Source: Trichosporon coremiiforme
Taxonomy: Eukaryota > Basidiomycota > Tremellomycetes > Trichosporonales > Trichosporonaceae
Reading direction: 5' to 3'
Length of the DNA stretch: 64,000 bases
NCBI GenBank assembly: GCA_039545355.1
Contig: BCJJ01000006.1
Coordinates: 1,583,686-1,647,685, forward strand
This document shows positions 46,212 through 59,045 of this stretch, piece after piece (positions within the stretch are counted from its first letter, which is position 1; the number at the start of each line of letters is the position of its first letter). Both the position numbers and the translations under genes were made by a program. Under the pieces are notes generated by a model that did not search any database, was not told the DNA's origin, and was given only the letters and a program-made list of their open reading frames with translations.

Positions 46212-47987
46212 ATGCCGATCACGCACCTTCCTCTCAACGAGCTTCTCACCTCCGGTCCCGATACCCACGGGCGCAGAACACTTCATGACGTTCACTGTCG
46301 TGTGTCCAAGGCCAAGAAGGTAGTGGTTGTGAGCGGGGCGGGCATCAGCTGCAGCAGCGGAATTCCGGTAAGTGACCGTGACACCAGTGGCCGCCCGACC
46401 GACTATGTCATCGCGGCGCCCTGGGATAGGGATCTCGGGGCAACCATCCATCTTCATCACTTTGGTTGCATGCATCTAACGAATAGGACTTCCGTTCGGC
46501 GGATGGATTGTATGCCCTCGTCAAGTCACGGTATCCTGACTCGTTCGTCAACGGAAAGGAACTGTTCTCCTCCGGCCTCTTCATGAACCCAAACACGACA
46601 TCTATATTTTACACCTTCATCGCGGAGTTGTCTCTCGCCTGCCAGGCGGCAAACCCTACAAAGACTCATCACTTCATCCACCGCTTGGAGAGGAAGGGGA
46701 AGCTTCTGCGCAGCTACACCCAGAATGTGGACGGTTTTGAGCGGCGCCTCGGCATCGAGAGTGGTGGTCGTGGCCGGGGGTTGAAGAAGAACGGGACTCG
46801 AAACGTGGAACTCCATGGTGACCTCGGCCGTGTTCGTTGCGTCCTGTGCTACACCGACTATGAAGCCCGACAGGAGTGGGTTCTGATGTTCCGGGAAGGA
46901 GAAGCGCCGGAATGCCCCGCGTGTACAGCGCGATGTAAGTTTCTGCGCTGTCCACAACTGTATCGTGCTGACCGGCAAAGGTGAATCGCGCATAGCGAGA
47001 TCAGCCCGAGCAACCCCAATTGGCTCCCTCCGACCTTCGATCGTTCTCTATGACGAGCCGCACCCTCTGGGCGACGAGATCGGGCAGCTGCAGACTTACG
47101 ACATGCGCCGCGGCCCTGATGTTTTGCTCATCATGGGAACTTCACTGAAGGTGCACGGGCTGAAGCGGCTCGTGAAGGATTTCGCCCGTGTCGTGCATGA
47201 GAAGAAGGGAGTAGTCATTTTCGTCAATGCTACACCGCCAAGCAAGGAGTGGGAAGGAGTTATCGATTATCACATCGAGGGGCAAACGGATGCTTGGGTT
47301 GAGCGATTCGAGGAGGATTGGCGCAAGATTTGCCCGCGTGACTGGGAGAAGCAGACCAACCTCGATGGCAACGTGGTCTTCGGGACGGTAGCCAAATCAA
47401 AGCCCAAGCCAAAGGCGAAGAGGCGAGTCCCGGAGGTGAGCATACCTGTGCGATCGCACTCGTGCGAGCACATCCCTCTGCAGCTCCCCACCCCGCCCGC
47501 TTCACAGCAATCACCACCGCCAAGCGAGGCGTCAGAATTGTCCGACCTTTCAGACGTCTTGTCGTCTCCGCCCAGCTCTCCGGTGCTCGCGCCCACCAAA
47601 GACGTGGGACCTCCGCTCACACCGGTTTCTCCGAGCAAACGAGGAACCCCGTCAACCGTCACGCAACAAAGCAAGAAGACGAAGGCATTACCAGTACCTC
47701 CATCGACGGAGAAGAAAGCTGTTCCGGGCCGGGGCAACTTATTCACCGAATCGCAGTACGACAATCTGTTGCCAAGCAGCAGCGATGACAACGTCTTCGG
47801 GACGCCCACAAAGTTGGCGCCGAAAGCACCTGCAAAGTCGAAGAAGGCGTCGGCTGCCAACGCCAAAGCCGCCGAGGTTGCCAAGCCCAAGCCTCGTCGA
47901 CGAGCTGCTGGCGGAGCCGACAAGGAAACAGCAGGACTGGGATCCCGAGGACCCATGAGGCGAACCAACTCGCTGCGCGCATGTTGA
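46212..47987 (+). CDS. HST4: Sirtuin, Hst3/Hst4 type
   Basis: Exons 46212-46367, 46487-46934 and 46981-47987 give 536 aa. Sirtuin landmarks: VVVVSGAGISCSSGIP (residues 37-52) continuing after the intron as DFRSADGLY (NAD-binding loop), TQNVDGFERR near residue 131, ELHGDLGRVRC (catalytic His) near 165, and the zinc Cys pairs CVLC and CPAC, the latter just before the second intron. Later come IVLYDEPHPLG and LLIMGTSLKVHG. The DFRS...LYALVK spacing and VLYDEPHP match the Hst3/Hst4 class of NAD-dependent H3K56 deacetylases, which act in S-phase chromatin and genome stability. The last 190 residues are Pro/Ser/Lys-rich and disordered. The first intron is 119 nt. Confidence 0.9.
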
Positions 47988-48979
47988 GTGTGCGGCCTCG
48001 CCCGACCAACGCCTTACAGCGTCACTGGTCTACTACTGCTTGGCGGAGAGCCGTGCAGCGAGGCGACCTTACAGCCTTGGCTGGGGTGGCTATGCATGTA
48101 GGCGTAGCTTGATCCAGCATTAGAGTCACCTGAGATATTTCTCACTTCACGTTCTTTGGAACCATGCATTATACTTTGCCATGTACTGAGGCCAAAGGCA
48201 CGAGCGGCGCCTTGTTCGCAAGGCTTGGGCAACTCAAGCTGACGGCATGAATGACACTCACACGGGAGGAATGATGGATGGGGATGCCTTGTATCGAACA
48301 GCGTCTCAGAGTGCGCTTTCGCATCGCCGCGTTGGAGTCGGTGTGATGTTTGACAGCAAACACTGGTGCGGAGGCGCGTCAATGGGAAGCCATTACTCGG
48401 CCTTCTCGCTTACACCGCTGGCTGATCCCACGTCACTGGCTGCGCCTTCATCCAGGGTGGGCTATCTGCAGTCGCTTTAGCAGCCGGTGAAAACGGGGAG
48501 TCGCATGAAGAGAGCTTGTGCATGGTGCCTTTGTGGAGTACTGGATCTGAGGGTATTCATGCATGAGAGCAGTGTTGGACGTAGGGAGCTCGCAATCGGA
48601 TATGTATTCTTGGCACGCGAAACTCGATACAGTGAGACTTTGGGTCCGCCCTGAACACCGCGCTACGATTGACTGAGCGGTCGGGTCATCTCATTAACTC
48701 AGCATCATCATCGACCTCACTACTCCTCTCGACAACTAGCGATAGCCTACTGCATGGTACACTAGCAACCGGCGCTCATCCTCGACTCCCCTCCGTTCGG
48801 GCTGAAAGAGCAGTCAACAAGTTGACCAACCCGGCACTCGACAGTCTTACCTAACTGGCTGATCTCTCGCAGCGCGTTCTGCGTTGCGGCCTGTACAGTC
48901 GCTGGGATTTCCAGTACATACGGCTCCGGCTTTACATCTTCATCCCTACAGGTCTATCAACGGAGACACCTGCCCCAGT
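47988..48979. other. Intergenic, no gene seen
   Basis: About 1 kb between sirtuin and R3H genes. Short frames only. The part near 48880-48979 is probably the R3H gene leader. Confidence 0.45.
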
Positions 48980-51854
48980 ATGACGACTACTGCGCCAACG
49001 AGTGAGTCCGAGTTATGCGTAGCCGAACGCCGAACGTCCTGCGCACCGCTCTCAGCCGCTGACGCCTTCCCCGCTCGTCATCAACCCTGCCCTCCACCAA
49101 CCACCTTGCGACGCCTTTCCATGCTTCCCTCCTCCTCCATCACAACCCGTGAACCACCAACAGTGCCGGGGCAGAGTGTCTCGCCACCTCCAATGCTCAC
49201 TCCCCGCCTCGGGGCCATGCCTCTGAGCACTCCTTTGGGTTCTCTCGCTCTCGATCAACAGGGGCTCGGGAATAACCCGGAATCGGGCGACACAACAAGC
49301 ACAGATGTCACGGACACTACGCAAGACACGCCGATGCCCGCCTCCAAGTCCGCGCCCCTCGGTATCCCAGAGCGCCAAGATCTCAACCGAAGCCCGAGCC
49401 CGGCTTTGACTGTTTCTAATGGGTGAGTGACATCTCGACGTGGTCGTGTGGGTATGCGTGGAGGGCCCGACTCGGAGTGCCTCGATCACTTTGCACCCAG
49501 CCCTTTCACTAGCAGTACTCCCTCCTCCTTCGATTCCACATGGACACCCCTTCTTGTCGATCCCCTTGATTTGTCACGATGCATCAGGCCCTTGCTAACG
49601 CACAGTCCCACTTCCCCGCCATCCGTGATTGAAAGCCTCGCGCCCACCAACAGTTCGATGGCATCGCCAAATCCCACGTCTGCTTCGGCCGGAAGCCTAC
49701 CGACGAGCACCTCTCCTTCGACCGCCCCAAAAGCTGATGTCGGATTTGGTTCAATGCACGCCGAAGACGAACTTAAGAAGGCTTTGTCTAACAAAGATAG
49801 GATGTTTGTTCTCATGCTAGGCAAGGAGTTCGAGGCTTTCATCGGACGAGTGCACCGCGGGGAATACACTGGGCGGATCCCTCCCTCACAAGCGAGCGCA
49901 GCGGCCAGCCTCGTTGAATCGTTATATCCCAGCAAGAAGATTGACGTGACCGCGATTTCGAAGTACCAGCGAATGTTGACGTACAAGCTCGCCGAGTGGT
50001 ACGGGCTGCGAGCGGCTCCCGGTATCGAGGGATCAATGGTAGTGGGAGTTCTCGGGACACTAGAGGAGAAGTCGTGAGTGCTCGCATTGCGATGTTGTTT
50101 GGTCGCTGACAGACAGCCTTTCCTTACGAGTGTCGACGTTGGTTCCGGAGGCGACAGCACCTCAGATGCAGCAGTTCCGGATCATGCAACGTGAAGCTCC
50201 CACCGGAGACGACGACAGCCCATCTCGAGGAACGTCTCTCTCGGGAGACGATGGCACTGAGTCCTCAGGACCCCGTGGGAAGAGCCTGCAGGAAAGGGCT
50301 GAAGCTTATGCTCTTGCGCGAAAGCGCATCATCGGGGACGATGATCTGAGGGATGATGACAGTCTCTCCGCGGGAGCCTCTGCCGGAAACACCCGCTCTC
50401 GTCAGACGTCCAGGTTCGGCGACGACGACGATGATGAGATGGACGCCGTTCCCCGTCGGCCGTACGGTCCCGATTTCGAGTTCGTTTATCCTTCGCTCTA
50501 CCATGCGGCACCAGAAGCACAGCAGCAGCCGCCTTCAGCACCGAGTTCGGTTACGTCCTCATCCATGCCAAGCAACCCCGGGTATGGATATCAGCCTACT
50601 CCCCCTCCGTATCAAGGAGGTGGATATGCGGCACCCGCTATGGGACAGCAGGGGTTGGGTTACGATGGTCGCCAGTACAACATGCCGCCGTACGCCAACC
50701 AGCCTTACGGTCAGATGCCGATGAACGCGTACGGACAGGCGCCTTGGACTCAGCAAGGCGGGCTGGGCCCTGGTCCGATGATGGGACAGCAGGTGCCGAT
50801 GATGCCGATGGGCCAGGGATGGTACCCTCCTGAGATGTCCATGGCTCCCTCTGGACCGAGCATGATGCCCATGATCCCACAGGGGATGCCGTACGCGCCG
50901 AACATGGGCTACCAGGGACCGATGCTTGCCCAGCCGACACCGATTCGAGCTGACCCCCTGAGCTCTACAAGCTCTTCGATCTCGAGCAGATCCTACCAGG
51001 ACGTCCACTCCCGTCCGCACTCCCGAGGGTCGACTACAAGTACACGGAGTGCTGCCTCGAGCGTGAGACTAGGTGCGATATATCCGACGACCCAGCAGCC
51101 GGGATACGGATATCGCCAGAAGGCAGTTAAAGCCCAGAACACGTACACGACTTTGAAGGGCGTGAACTTGCACGAGGGCAAGCGCAACGGACGACAGAGT
51201 CCAGCCTCTACGACATCGTCCCGCTCCTCTCGTCGGACGTCCAGCATTCATATCCAGCAACCTCAGCCAGGACAACATCCGCTCCCACAGAGACCGGACT
51301 GGGCCGCTAACAACGTTCCGTATCACCCAACAGCCTTGCACATTTTGCCCAGCGCCGGTGGAGAGCCCTCTACGTCAGACTTCCCGCCGCTGCATCGGGG
51401 TCCTGGCACCAATGCGGAGCCGATGCAGATCGAGAAGGTCAAGATGCGACCCAACGGGAACCACGGAAGTCCGACGGTGTGGAGCGGGTCGAGTGGCTCG
51501 CGGCCATCACCTCAGCCTCTTCACCCGGTGCATCATCATCCTCATCACAACCCTCATCACACCCCAGTCCCTACGCCCCCGCCTCAACTGACGCCGCCCG
51601 CCATCGCCATCATTCCCAATCCCATGAACCGCGCAGCGGCTTTGGTCGACAGCAACAGCGATCCCGACTTCCCACGACGTACACCCAGTGGGAGGACGCC
51701 ATCGCTGTACGACCCTAGCGCCCCTAAGGTCAAGAACCAGCCGGCCCCTCAGCCAGACGAGGTGGAGATGATGGCTTCTCTGAGCATGGACGGACAGCAG
51801 TGTCAGCTAGGCTCGAGGGCTCCGAGCTACGCGAAGATTGTAAGGCGGGACTAG
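48980..51854 (+). CDS. R3H-SUZ domain RNA-binding protein
   Basis: Exons 48980-49422, 49606-50073 and 50117-51854 give 882 aa. Residues 1-210 are Ser/Thr/Pro-rich. At about 210-305 is an R3H domain: KDRMFVLMLGKEFEAFIGR, then ISKYQRMLTYKLAEWYGL and GSMVVGVLG. A SUZ domain follows at about 320-380 (FRIMQREAP...SLQERAEAYALARKRIIGDDD). The rest is low complexity with many Pro, Gln, Gly and Tyr, and a His-rich tract (HPVHHHPHHNPHH) near residue 770. The R3H-SUZ pairing is shared with fungal and animal single-stranded RNA-binding proteins of the R3HDM/Encore group, which work in mRNA regulation in the cytoplasm. The specific target is unknown. Intron 1 is 183 nt and intron 2 is 43 nt. Confidence 0.85.
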
Positions 51855-52288
51855 CTTAGGTCTCAAGGAGAAGATAACCCGACAGTGCCATGGGACTGTT
51901 CTCCCGGCGCGGAGTCAGTCTGGCGCCAAGCGATGTCGGTTCTTGGCTTAGGAAAAGGAAGTATAGAGAGTATCAAGAGACTTAGCTCTAGATATTGGGC
52001 ACAAACTGTTATCTCTTCTGTTGCATGCATACATCTACTACAGTCTGTCACTGTCCGCACGGGAGTGCTGATTGCAGCGGCATAGCTTCTGAGTGCCTCA
52101 CGAGTAATCTCACGAACGGAAGCAAAATGGGTGTTATGACGTGGGGGCGAGCGCTCTGCTATCAGGGTTGACGCGCCCTACGCGTGTGGCTACAACATCA
52201 GGCGTCACTCACCTAATTTACGATTGTCCCCCGTCTTCCTCGTCTTGCAGCTCCTCGGCGCTTTTACTGCTAGTGTCAAGAGATCAAG
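51855..52288. other. Intergenic R3H to POB3
   Basis: About 430 bp; contains the POB3 promoter. No gene was seen. Confidence 0.5.
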
Positions 52289-54247
52289 ATGTCGCACGTC
52301 ACCTTTGATAACAGTGAGATTCTGAGGTTTCGAATAGCAGCTAACACCAGTCTTCATCGGCGATTCGAGCGAGCTTGGAAGTGAGTTGGCCCGAGCGATG
52401 AACACATGACCTGGCCGGTTGCTGACGTTGCAGAACTCCGCTTCAACCCTGCTGGATTCGGATGGAAATCCTACAAGGATGAGAACAACACCCCCACGAC
52501 GTTCAACGGAGCCGACGTCCGCGGCGCGGTCTGGATGCGGTACGTCAGCGCTGTGATGATGTAAACAACAACAGCTGACTGGCAGGGTGGCCCGCAACTT
52601 CCAGCTGAGGCTCTCGATGAGAACACCCGACCAGCCCCGAGTCACGTTTGACGGCTTCAAGCGCGAGGTAGGTCTGGTTCTTCGTATGCCTCTAACCCGC
52701 TACAGGAGTTTGAGAAGGTCAAGCGTACGCTCGAGGAGTACTTCAGCGTCAAGGTCGAGCATCGCGACACGAGCTTGAAGGGATGGAATTGGGGCAAGGC
52801 TACCGTGCAAAGTAAGCTAGATTCCTGCGACTCGGAGCTAACAGCAGACAACGACCTTGCGTTCGAGGTCCAGCACAAGACTGCCTTCGAGCTCCCGCTG
52901 TCGCAGGTCGCCAACTCGAACATTGCGGGCAAGAACGAGGTTTCCATTGAGTTCATGCCGAAGACGTTCGAGGGCAACAATGCGCGCGACCCGGACGAGC
53001 TCGTTGAGATCCGCTTCTACGTGCCCGGCAAGAGCAAGAAACCCAAGGGAAGCGACGCTGGCAGCGACGAGGAGCCCGAGACGGACGTCGACGAGGAGGG
53101 CAATGAGATCAGCGCCGCTGAGGCAATGCACAACATGATCAAGGACAAGGCCGACATCGGTGCCGCTGTCGGAGACTCCATCGTTGTCTTCGAGGAGGTG
53201 CTCGTTCTCACGCCCCGTGGTCGTTTCTCGCTCGAGTTCTTCCACGAGTCGCTTCGTCTGCTTGGAAAGTCTACCGACTACCGCGTGCCCTTCAGCTCGA
53301 TCAACCGCATCTTCCTTCTCCCCAAGCTTGACGACCTTCACATCCAGCTCGTTCTCGGCCTCGACCCTCCTATCCGTCAGGGCGCTACTCGTTACCCCTT
53401 CCTTGTCGCCCAGTGGCCCAAGGATGAGGAGGTCGACGCTGAGCTCAACCTTGATGATGAGGAGATCGCCAAGTACCCAGACCTGCAGAAGAAGTACGAG
53501 GCGCCCACTTTCCAGGTCATCTCGCGCGTGCTCAAGTCTCTGACCGGTAAGAAGGTCACGCCTCCGGGCAACTTCCGCAACGCCCAGGGTGTCAATGGCA
53601 TCAAGGCCAACGTCAAGGCTGTTCAGGGAGAGCTTTATTTCCTCGAGAAGGGCCTCATCTTCATCGCCAAGCAGCCCATCCTCATCGACTTCAGCAAGAC
53701 GGAGAGCATCTCGTTCTCTCGTGTCGGCGGCGGAGTCGCTTCTGCCCGTACCTTCGACATGCGCGTTACCTCTAAGACGGGTACCGTTCCCACCGTGTTC
53801 AGTGCCATCAGCAAGGAGGAGGCTGGCCCCATCTCCCAGTTCCTCGCGAGCAAGAACGTGCGCCTCAAGAACGAGATCGACGATGTCATGGACGTCGACG
53901 CCGTCATGGATCTCGATTCGGATGACGATGACGACGTCTCGATCAACTCTGAGGACGAGGGCCGCAAGAAGAAGAAGAAGGGAGACAAGGCTGCCGTACG
54001 CCGCCCCGTCGACGACGATGACGAGTCTGAGGACGAGGACTTCATGGAGGAGTCCTCTGACGGAGGCTCGCCATCTGAATCTGACTCGGACGACGAGGAC
54101 AGTGGCTTTGCTTCCGACGCATCAGATCCCATGATGGAGGAGCTCAGGAAAAAGCAGGAGGCCAAGGCAAACAAAAAGAAAAAGAAGGCGGCCGACTCCG
54201 ATGGAGAGGGCCCCTCGAAGAAGAAGTCGAAGATGGACGTGGACTAA
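52289..54247 (+). CDS. POB3: FACT complex subunit Pob3 (SSRP1)
   Basis: Six exons (52289-52313, 52351-52380, 52434-52539, 52586-52667, 52706-52811, 52848-54247) give 582 aa. The short 5' exons encode the N-terminal domain (FNPAGFGWKSYKDENN, DVRGAVWMRVARNFQLRL). Exon 6 has two PH-like domains: FEVQHKTAFELPLSQVANSNIAGKNEV, then FSLEFFHESLRLLGKSTDYRVPFSSI, and GVNGIKANVKAVQGELYFLEKGLIF. The C-terminal part after about residue 475 is acidic and Lys-rich (DEDFMEESSDGG, KKKKKAADSDGEGPSKKK), without an HMG box, as in fungal Pob3. With Spt16 it forms FACT, the H2A-H2B chaperone in transcription and replication. The sixth acceptor is CAGCAG, giving a one-residue choice (TVQN or TVQT before NDLAF). Confidence 0.93.
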
Positions 54248-54579
54248 GAAGCACCCTGTGGTTTTATATAGTAGAGGCGCTCTTGTTGCGCATGTATCAG
54301 TATGCTATACGATGTTGGACTCTTGCGCTGCGCAGGCCTGCTCGGCTGCGTGAACACCTGTGCAGAGACAACACTAGAGCAGATCGCCAGGGCAGAACGT
54401 CATTGGACGGCCACGTGGTGTTACATAAGCACATAATGAACATTGTTGTGTGCAGTTGATGAAGGCGTAGTGCGGTAACTCATTATTCGCACGACACCCC
54501 CATCCCCAGCTTGCTGCAGCCCGATCGACGCACTGAGAGAGCCTCTGCAACGCTCAGTTGCTCGGTAACTACCTTCGCC
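54248..54579. other. Intergenic POB3 to GLE1
   Basis: About 330 bp with CACGTG near 54411, an E-box-like core that may be a factor site for GLE1. No gene was seen. Confidence 0.4.
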
Positions 54580-56779
54580 ATGCGTTTCGCCATCCCCGAC
54601 CCCGCGGAGGAGGAGCTAGACTATGTGGTTGACATGGACTTGTACTCGTCCAGTGATGACGACCTGAGCGGTTGGGTGCCGGATTTGTCGAGGTGAGACA
54701 CACAAACTGCGCTGCGCGGATAGACGTGCTGATCAATTTCAGGAGAAGAAGGACAAAGCTGGGTCAGAGCATTCGCGACATGCTGTTATCGAGCGACTCG
54801 GAGGACGACTCGTTCGTCTACCCCGACCTTGACTCTGAGGACGAGGTTGGCGACCTGCTCGTCGCCTCTTCGTCGATACCCTGGCGCGAACCGTTAGTGT
54901 CCCACTCGACAGTCACACATGGGTGCTGCTTAACAGTCGATCTGCACTGTGCCACGCTGACACGCAGCCCCCGCACGCCCCAGAGCAAGCGTAAGGGGAA
55001 AGCGAAGGCTCCGTCGTCGCCACCAAAGTCATCATCCACACTGCGCACGCAACCCTCATCCTCCTCTAGTCCCTCCAAGTCAAAGTCCAAGTCCCAAACC
55101 CCGTCAAAGTCCAAGTCAAGGCCTCGACTGACCCCATTGCGCTCCAGCCACCGGTGGGAGCCGACTATGCGAGATCTCATCAAGGACGATACGCCAAGCG
55201 AATTTGCATCGTGGATGAAGTCGACAGAGGAGGAAGCCTTCCGGGAAGGGCACCGGAATGCGGCACAGCAGAAGAAATGTCTGCAGGAGATCGACCGCAA
55301 TGTCCGCCATGAGATGGAGATGGCCGCGCAAGGCAAGCGGAGTCGCGAGGCGGACGAGCTGCAGCGGATGATGGAGGGTCTCGCACTCCGACAAACGCAG
55401 GAGGAGCAGGACACGTCCAAGCGATTCCAAGAACGAGAGCAGAAGCTCTGGGCCGTAAGTTGGATTGGACGATGAGTAACTAACAGGCAGGACGTCGACG
55501 CTGCCATCAAGGAAGCGGAGCGACAGTTAGCCGAGAAGCTTGCCGCTGCGGCTGCCGAGGCGCGACGGTTCAAGGAGGAGGAAGCCGCGCGCATCGCTGC
55601 GGCGGAGAAGGCTGCTCTCGAGCGCAAGGCAGAGGCTGAGAAGGCCGCCAAGGACAAGGCGGAGAAGGAGGCCGCCGAGGCTGCTGCCAAGGAGAAGGCG
55701 GCAAAGGAGGAGGAAGAACGCAAGGCTGCCGAGGCAAAGGAAGCTCAGACCAAGGCCGCTGAGCAGGCTGCCGGCACGCGCGCCGTCGACGAGTGGAAGA
55801 AGTGGGTTAACATCCAGCGGACAATGAAGGAGAAGGTCATCAACGTTGTCAAGGGCGACCGGGCGATGAAGAGCAGCCTGCGTCAAAACATGCGCCTCAT
55901 CACCCGCGGAGTCGGGCAGGTCATCAACTCGCAGGAGTCGATTGTTCGAGTGGTGAGTTCAGCTAAGTGCCGCTGTTTAGTTCCTTTTACCTGACATAAC
56001 AGACAAAAGACATCCATGACATCCTCGTCTCCCAGCTCCCGTCCGCGCCGTCGGCCTCGCAGCCTACGACGCTCGAGAACCTCCCGAGCCCACAGTACGG
56101 CTACCTTCTGTCGCACGTCTCGAAGAGTTTGATCAAGCAGGCCGAGAATGAGGTCAGCGCCAAGGCGGATGCGGCCTTCCCTCTTGCGCGCATCGTGATC
56201 GGGCTTATCATGCGCGGTCACGGAGCGTTCGCGGACGTCCTCACCGCGCGTTTCGTGAAGAAGTCGCCGTGGGTCATCCCCTACTTCCCCCAGCGGACGG
56301 AGGGTCAGCCGCGCGAGGAGTACGAGAAGTCGACCGGCCGCGGGGCCGACGAGTCAATGGCCGACTACATCGCGCGCCAGGGCGGTATCTGCACGTTGTA
56401 CTTTGCAATCCTCGCCGTGCCGTACCAGACCCTTGCGCCGACGCTCGCCACCCCGCCGAACCCGACGCAGCTCTGCGACCTCGTACCCCCGATCCTCCGA
56501 CAGCCGGCGGCGTGGACATGGATCGCCTCCCTCCTGCGCGGGAACACTTCGGCTCTCCCGCCCTCGGCGCACCTGCTCTGTGTCCTCCTGGATACGGCAG
56601 GCTTCACCCTGCTCAAGTACTACCGCCAGACGGACAAGTTGAAGCAGGCGATCCGCACGGCATCAGACAACGGACGCATTCCAGGAGACAGCGAGGCCAG
56701 TAGAGCGCGGCTGAAGCTTCTCCTGGACGAGTGGGACAAGAAGAATCTCACCGAGCCGAGCGGGTTGAAGTGGGGATGA
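54580..56779 (+). CDS. GLE1: mRNA export factor Gle1
   Basis: Exons 54580-54692, 54743-54892, 54968-55454, 55491-55952 and 56003-56779 give 662 aa. The N-terminus is acidic (DMDLYSSSDDDLSG, SSDSEDD), then comes a Ser/Lys linker. A long coiled coil at about 180-345 (AAEARRFKEEEAARIAAAEK; many Ala/Lys/Glu heptads) leads into the HEAT-like GLE1 domain. The domain is shown by WKKWVNIQRTMKEKVINVVKGDR, MRLITRGVGQVINSQESIVRV, YLLSHVSKSLIKQAENEV, FADVLTARFVKKSPWVIPYF and the Leu-rich C-terminus ending KLLLDEWDKKNL. Gle1 with IP6 activates the DEAD-box ATPase Dbp5 at the nuclear-pore face during mRNA export. Intron 2 (75 nt) is frame-neutral. Confidence 0.9.
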
Positions 56780-57001
56780 GCGGTGTAGGAGACAGTGACT
56801 TGCAGCAGCAGCAGATGTATTACAGTACCACACATTACTTCTCCGTGTCCATTTCTCTCGTTCCCTGTAACCCCCTATCTTCACTTTTTGCACCTCTGCG
56901 CCTCTCGCGCGGCCATGTCCAAATCAATGTATTACATGGATCTACGCAGTGCGATTGCATGCACGCTACCTACCTACGCTATTTACAGTGTACAAGTGGC
57001 T

Positions 57002-58614
57002 CTAGCTCATCTCGATGTCCTCGCCCTTGATCTTCTCGAGCTTCTCCCTGTTCCGGTCAGCTTGATCGCCGAATCCTTTCAGCTGGGGTACTCACTTCTC
57101 AATCTCGCGACTCCGGTCCGTATACTTGTTGGGATGGCTGACGCTCTCGCCGTTCCCGATGCCGTCTCCCTTCTTGACGCCGTGCGTGACCTCAAACAAC
57201 CGCGTGCACGCGACATGGTAGTGGTTCTTCTTGACCGAGTCCATGATCTCGCGCATCTCGGGACCGCCCCGGTCGAGCTTGTAGTGCTGAGTCAGGAAGG
57301 AGGTGAGGTTGTCCGTCGAGAAGTGCCGGAACGGACAGCCGTGATTGTCCTGCGTTCCCGGCTGGTTCTGGGTCAGGATCTGCTGGCAGTTCTTGGGCGG
57401 GTAGTTTGCACGCTTTCCCTCTTGGCCGTAGCTGTGGCGGATGTTGTACCGGTACTCCTTGTTGAACTTGTCGTCGCTGATTGCGGGGGCATAGGCGCGG
57501 CGCCAGAAGATGAGCGCCTCCTCGAGCGGCAAGCCAATGCCCTTAAGGAAGAGACCCAGCTGCAGGCGGCCAAAGTGCTTCAGGTGGTGCGCCGATTTCA
57601 GGTGCAGGTACAGGTTGAGCATGCAGGGCGGGAAGTGGCGAGAGAGGCCGTCCACCATCTCGGCTGTGACTGCTGCCTCGCCGTTGGAAACGTAGTCCGA
57701 ACCAGCGAGACCGGCCATGAAGCTCGACGCGAGGTGCTCAACGACGGGGCCGAGACGGTCGTCCTCGTCCAGCCGTGGGATGTGACGCGACGTCAGCTCC
57801 AGAGCCGCCTCGAGTCGGCTCGAGAACGCCTGCAGCACGAGCGCAATCTGCAGACTCTGCGGGACATACGCCGTTCCGCCAGCGACGTACACCTTGCGCG
57901 TCGCGACGAGGTCCGGCACCTGCGTCCATGGCACCTTGAACCACTCGAGGTCCTTCAGATCCATCTGCTTCTCCTTGCCCCATAAACAGCTCATGAGCTC
58001 CTTGCCCAGCCGGCTCTTCTCCTCAGGCGAAACCATGACCCAGTCCAGCCTGAGGTCGGCGAGGAAGGCGGCTCGCTCGGCCGCATCGTCGCCTTCGAAC
58101 CGGTGCTTGAACAGCGCCGTCTCGGCACGCACGAAACGTGCCCTCAGCTCGGGGGAGCGCGCAAAGGCCAAGCGCAGGACCCAATGCCCGATCTCATCGC
58201 GCCGGCGCTCGGCCTCGTGGTCCGCTGACCGCGCCGTGTTGCTTGCGAGCGGCAGGTGCTCCTTCGTGTACGTCGCGAGGGCTTGCTGGAACTGCGCGGG
58301 TGGGAAGTTGCGGTGCTGCAGCGCCTCGAGGTGCGAGAGGACCCGAAGACGGGCAAGAGCGCTCAGCTCAAACTCGTCGAGCGTGATGTCCAGAAGCGGG
58401 GGTTGCGTGTAGCTGGTGTCAGCGGGCGACCTGGCGAGGCGAGTAGCTGATGCCCTGTAGCGAGCTCAACGCCGCGAGGTTTGGACTCAGGAGATACGCA
58501 CAAGTTTAGTCGGTGGGGGAACCGCCCACTCGGCGCCCCGCCCTTCTTGTGCACCTTGACGTCGCCATACGCAGGAGTGGAGGGAATGTTGTGTCGTGTC
58601 GTTGGTCGGAACAT
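57002..58614 (-). CDS. PRI2: DNA primase large subunit Pri2
   Basis: Exons 58614-58502, 58412-57096 and 57047-57002 give 491 aa. The first donor is GTGCGT. The join gives FPHRLNFYTQPP and then LLDITLDEFELSALARLRVL, the conserved N-terminal start of Pri2. The C-terminal domain has the four Cys that bind a 4Fe-4S cluster: FPPCMLNLY, KNCQQILTQ, HGCPFRHF and VACTRLFEVTH. ALIFWRRAYAP and RYNIRHSYGQEGKR are typical of the primase large subunit that, with Pri1 and Pol alpha, starts RNA primers. The last exon is only 46 nt (EKLEKIKGEDIEMS). A neighbour of GLE1 with convergent 3' ends about 220 bp apart. Confidence 0.92.
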
Positions 58615-58973
58615 GGTTGTTGGTGGTGGTGGACGAAAACAATGTTGACCTCACCTAACACCTCAACCTGGACGCGTCCGTCCTGACATTACGCGCGGCG
58701 CGCGGACGCGCTCGACTGGCTGGCTGGCTGGGCGGGAGCATATTAGTTGATTTCTCGCATCAGCCCGCCATCGCTGTGAAGTGAAGGTCAGCGTGGGAAA
58801 CATGTAAAGTGGACGGGAGCAAATCACGCCTCAGACGCCCCGCACCTCCACCTCCACCGCCCAGGTCCACCCGGCTGCCCACCTACACGTACCTCACCGC
58901 TCAACCTCCCGACTAGTCCGGTGTGCGCACTTCCCACGCACAGGCCCCATGCAGAGCAGAGGGCTTAAAAAGC
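58615..58973. other. PRI2 promoter region
   Basis: About 360 bp upstream of PRI2 on the minus strand, up to the tRNA gene. C-rich; no gene was seen. Confidence 0.45.
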
Positions 58974-59045
58974 TATCGTGTAGGGGAATCGAACCCCTCT
59001 CTCAACCTTGGGAAGGTTGAATCATAGCCACTAGACCAACACGAT
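58974..59045 (-). tRNA. tRNA-Gly (anticodon CCC)
   Basis: The minus strand folds as a cloverleaf of 72 nt. The acceptor stem pairs ATCGTGT with ATCGTGT's complement ACACGAT at the 3' end, then discriminator A. The D arm contains TAGTGGC. The anticodon stem CAACC/GGTTG encloses TTCCCAA, giving anticodon CCC. The T arm is AGGGGTTCGATTCCCCT. The B box GGTTCGATTCC is perfect. No intron. The A box (GTCTAGTGG) is intact, so it should be transcribed by Pol III. Confidence 0.93.

Noticed and set aside
56795..57985. 396-codon plus-strand frame
   Set aside because: Antisense to PRI2; the Pri2 Fe-S Cys motifs support the minus strand.
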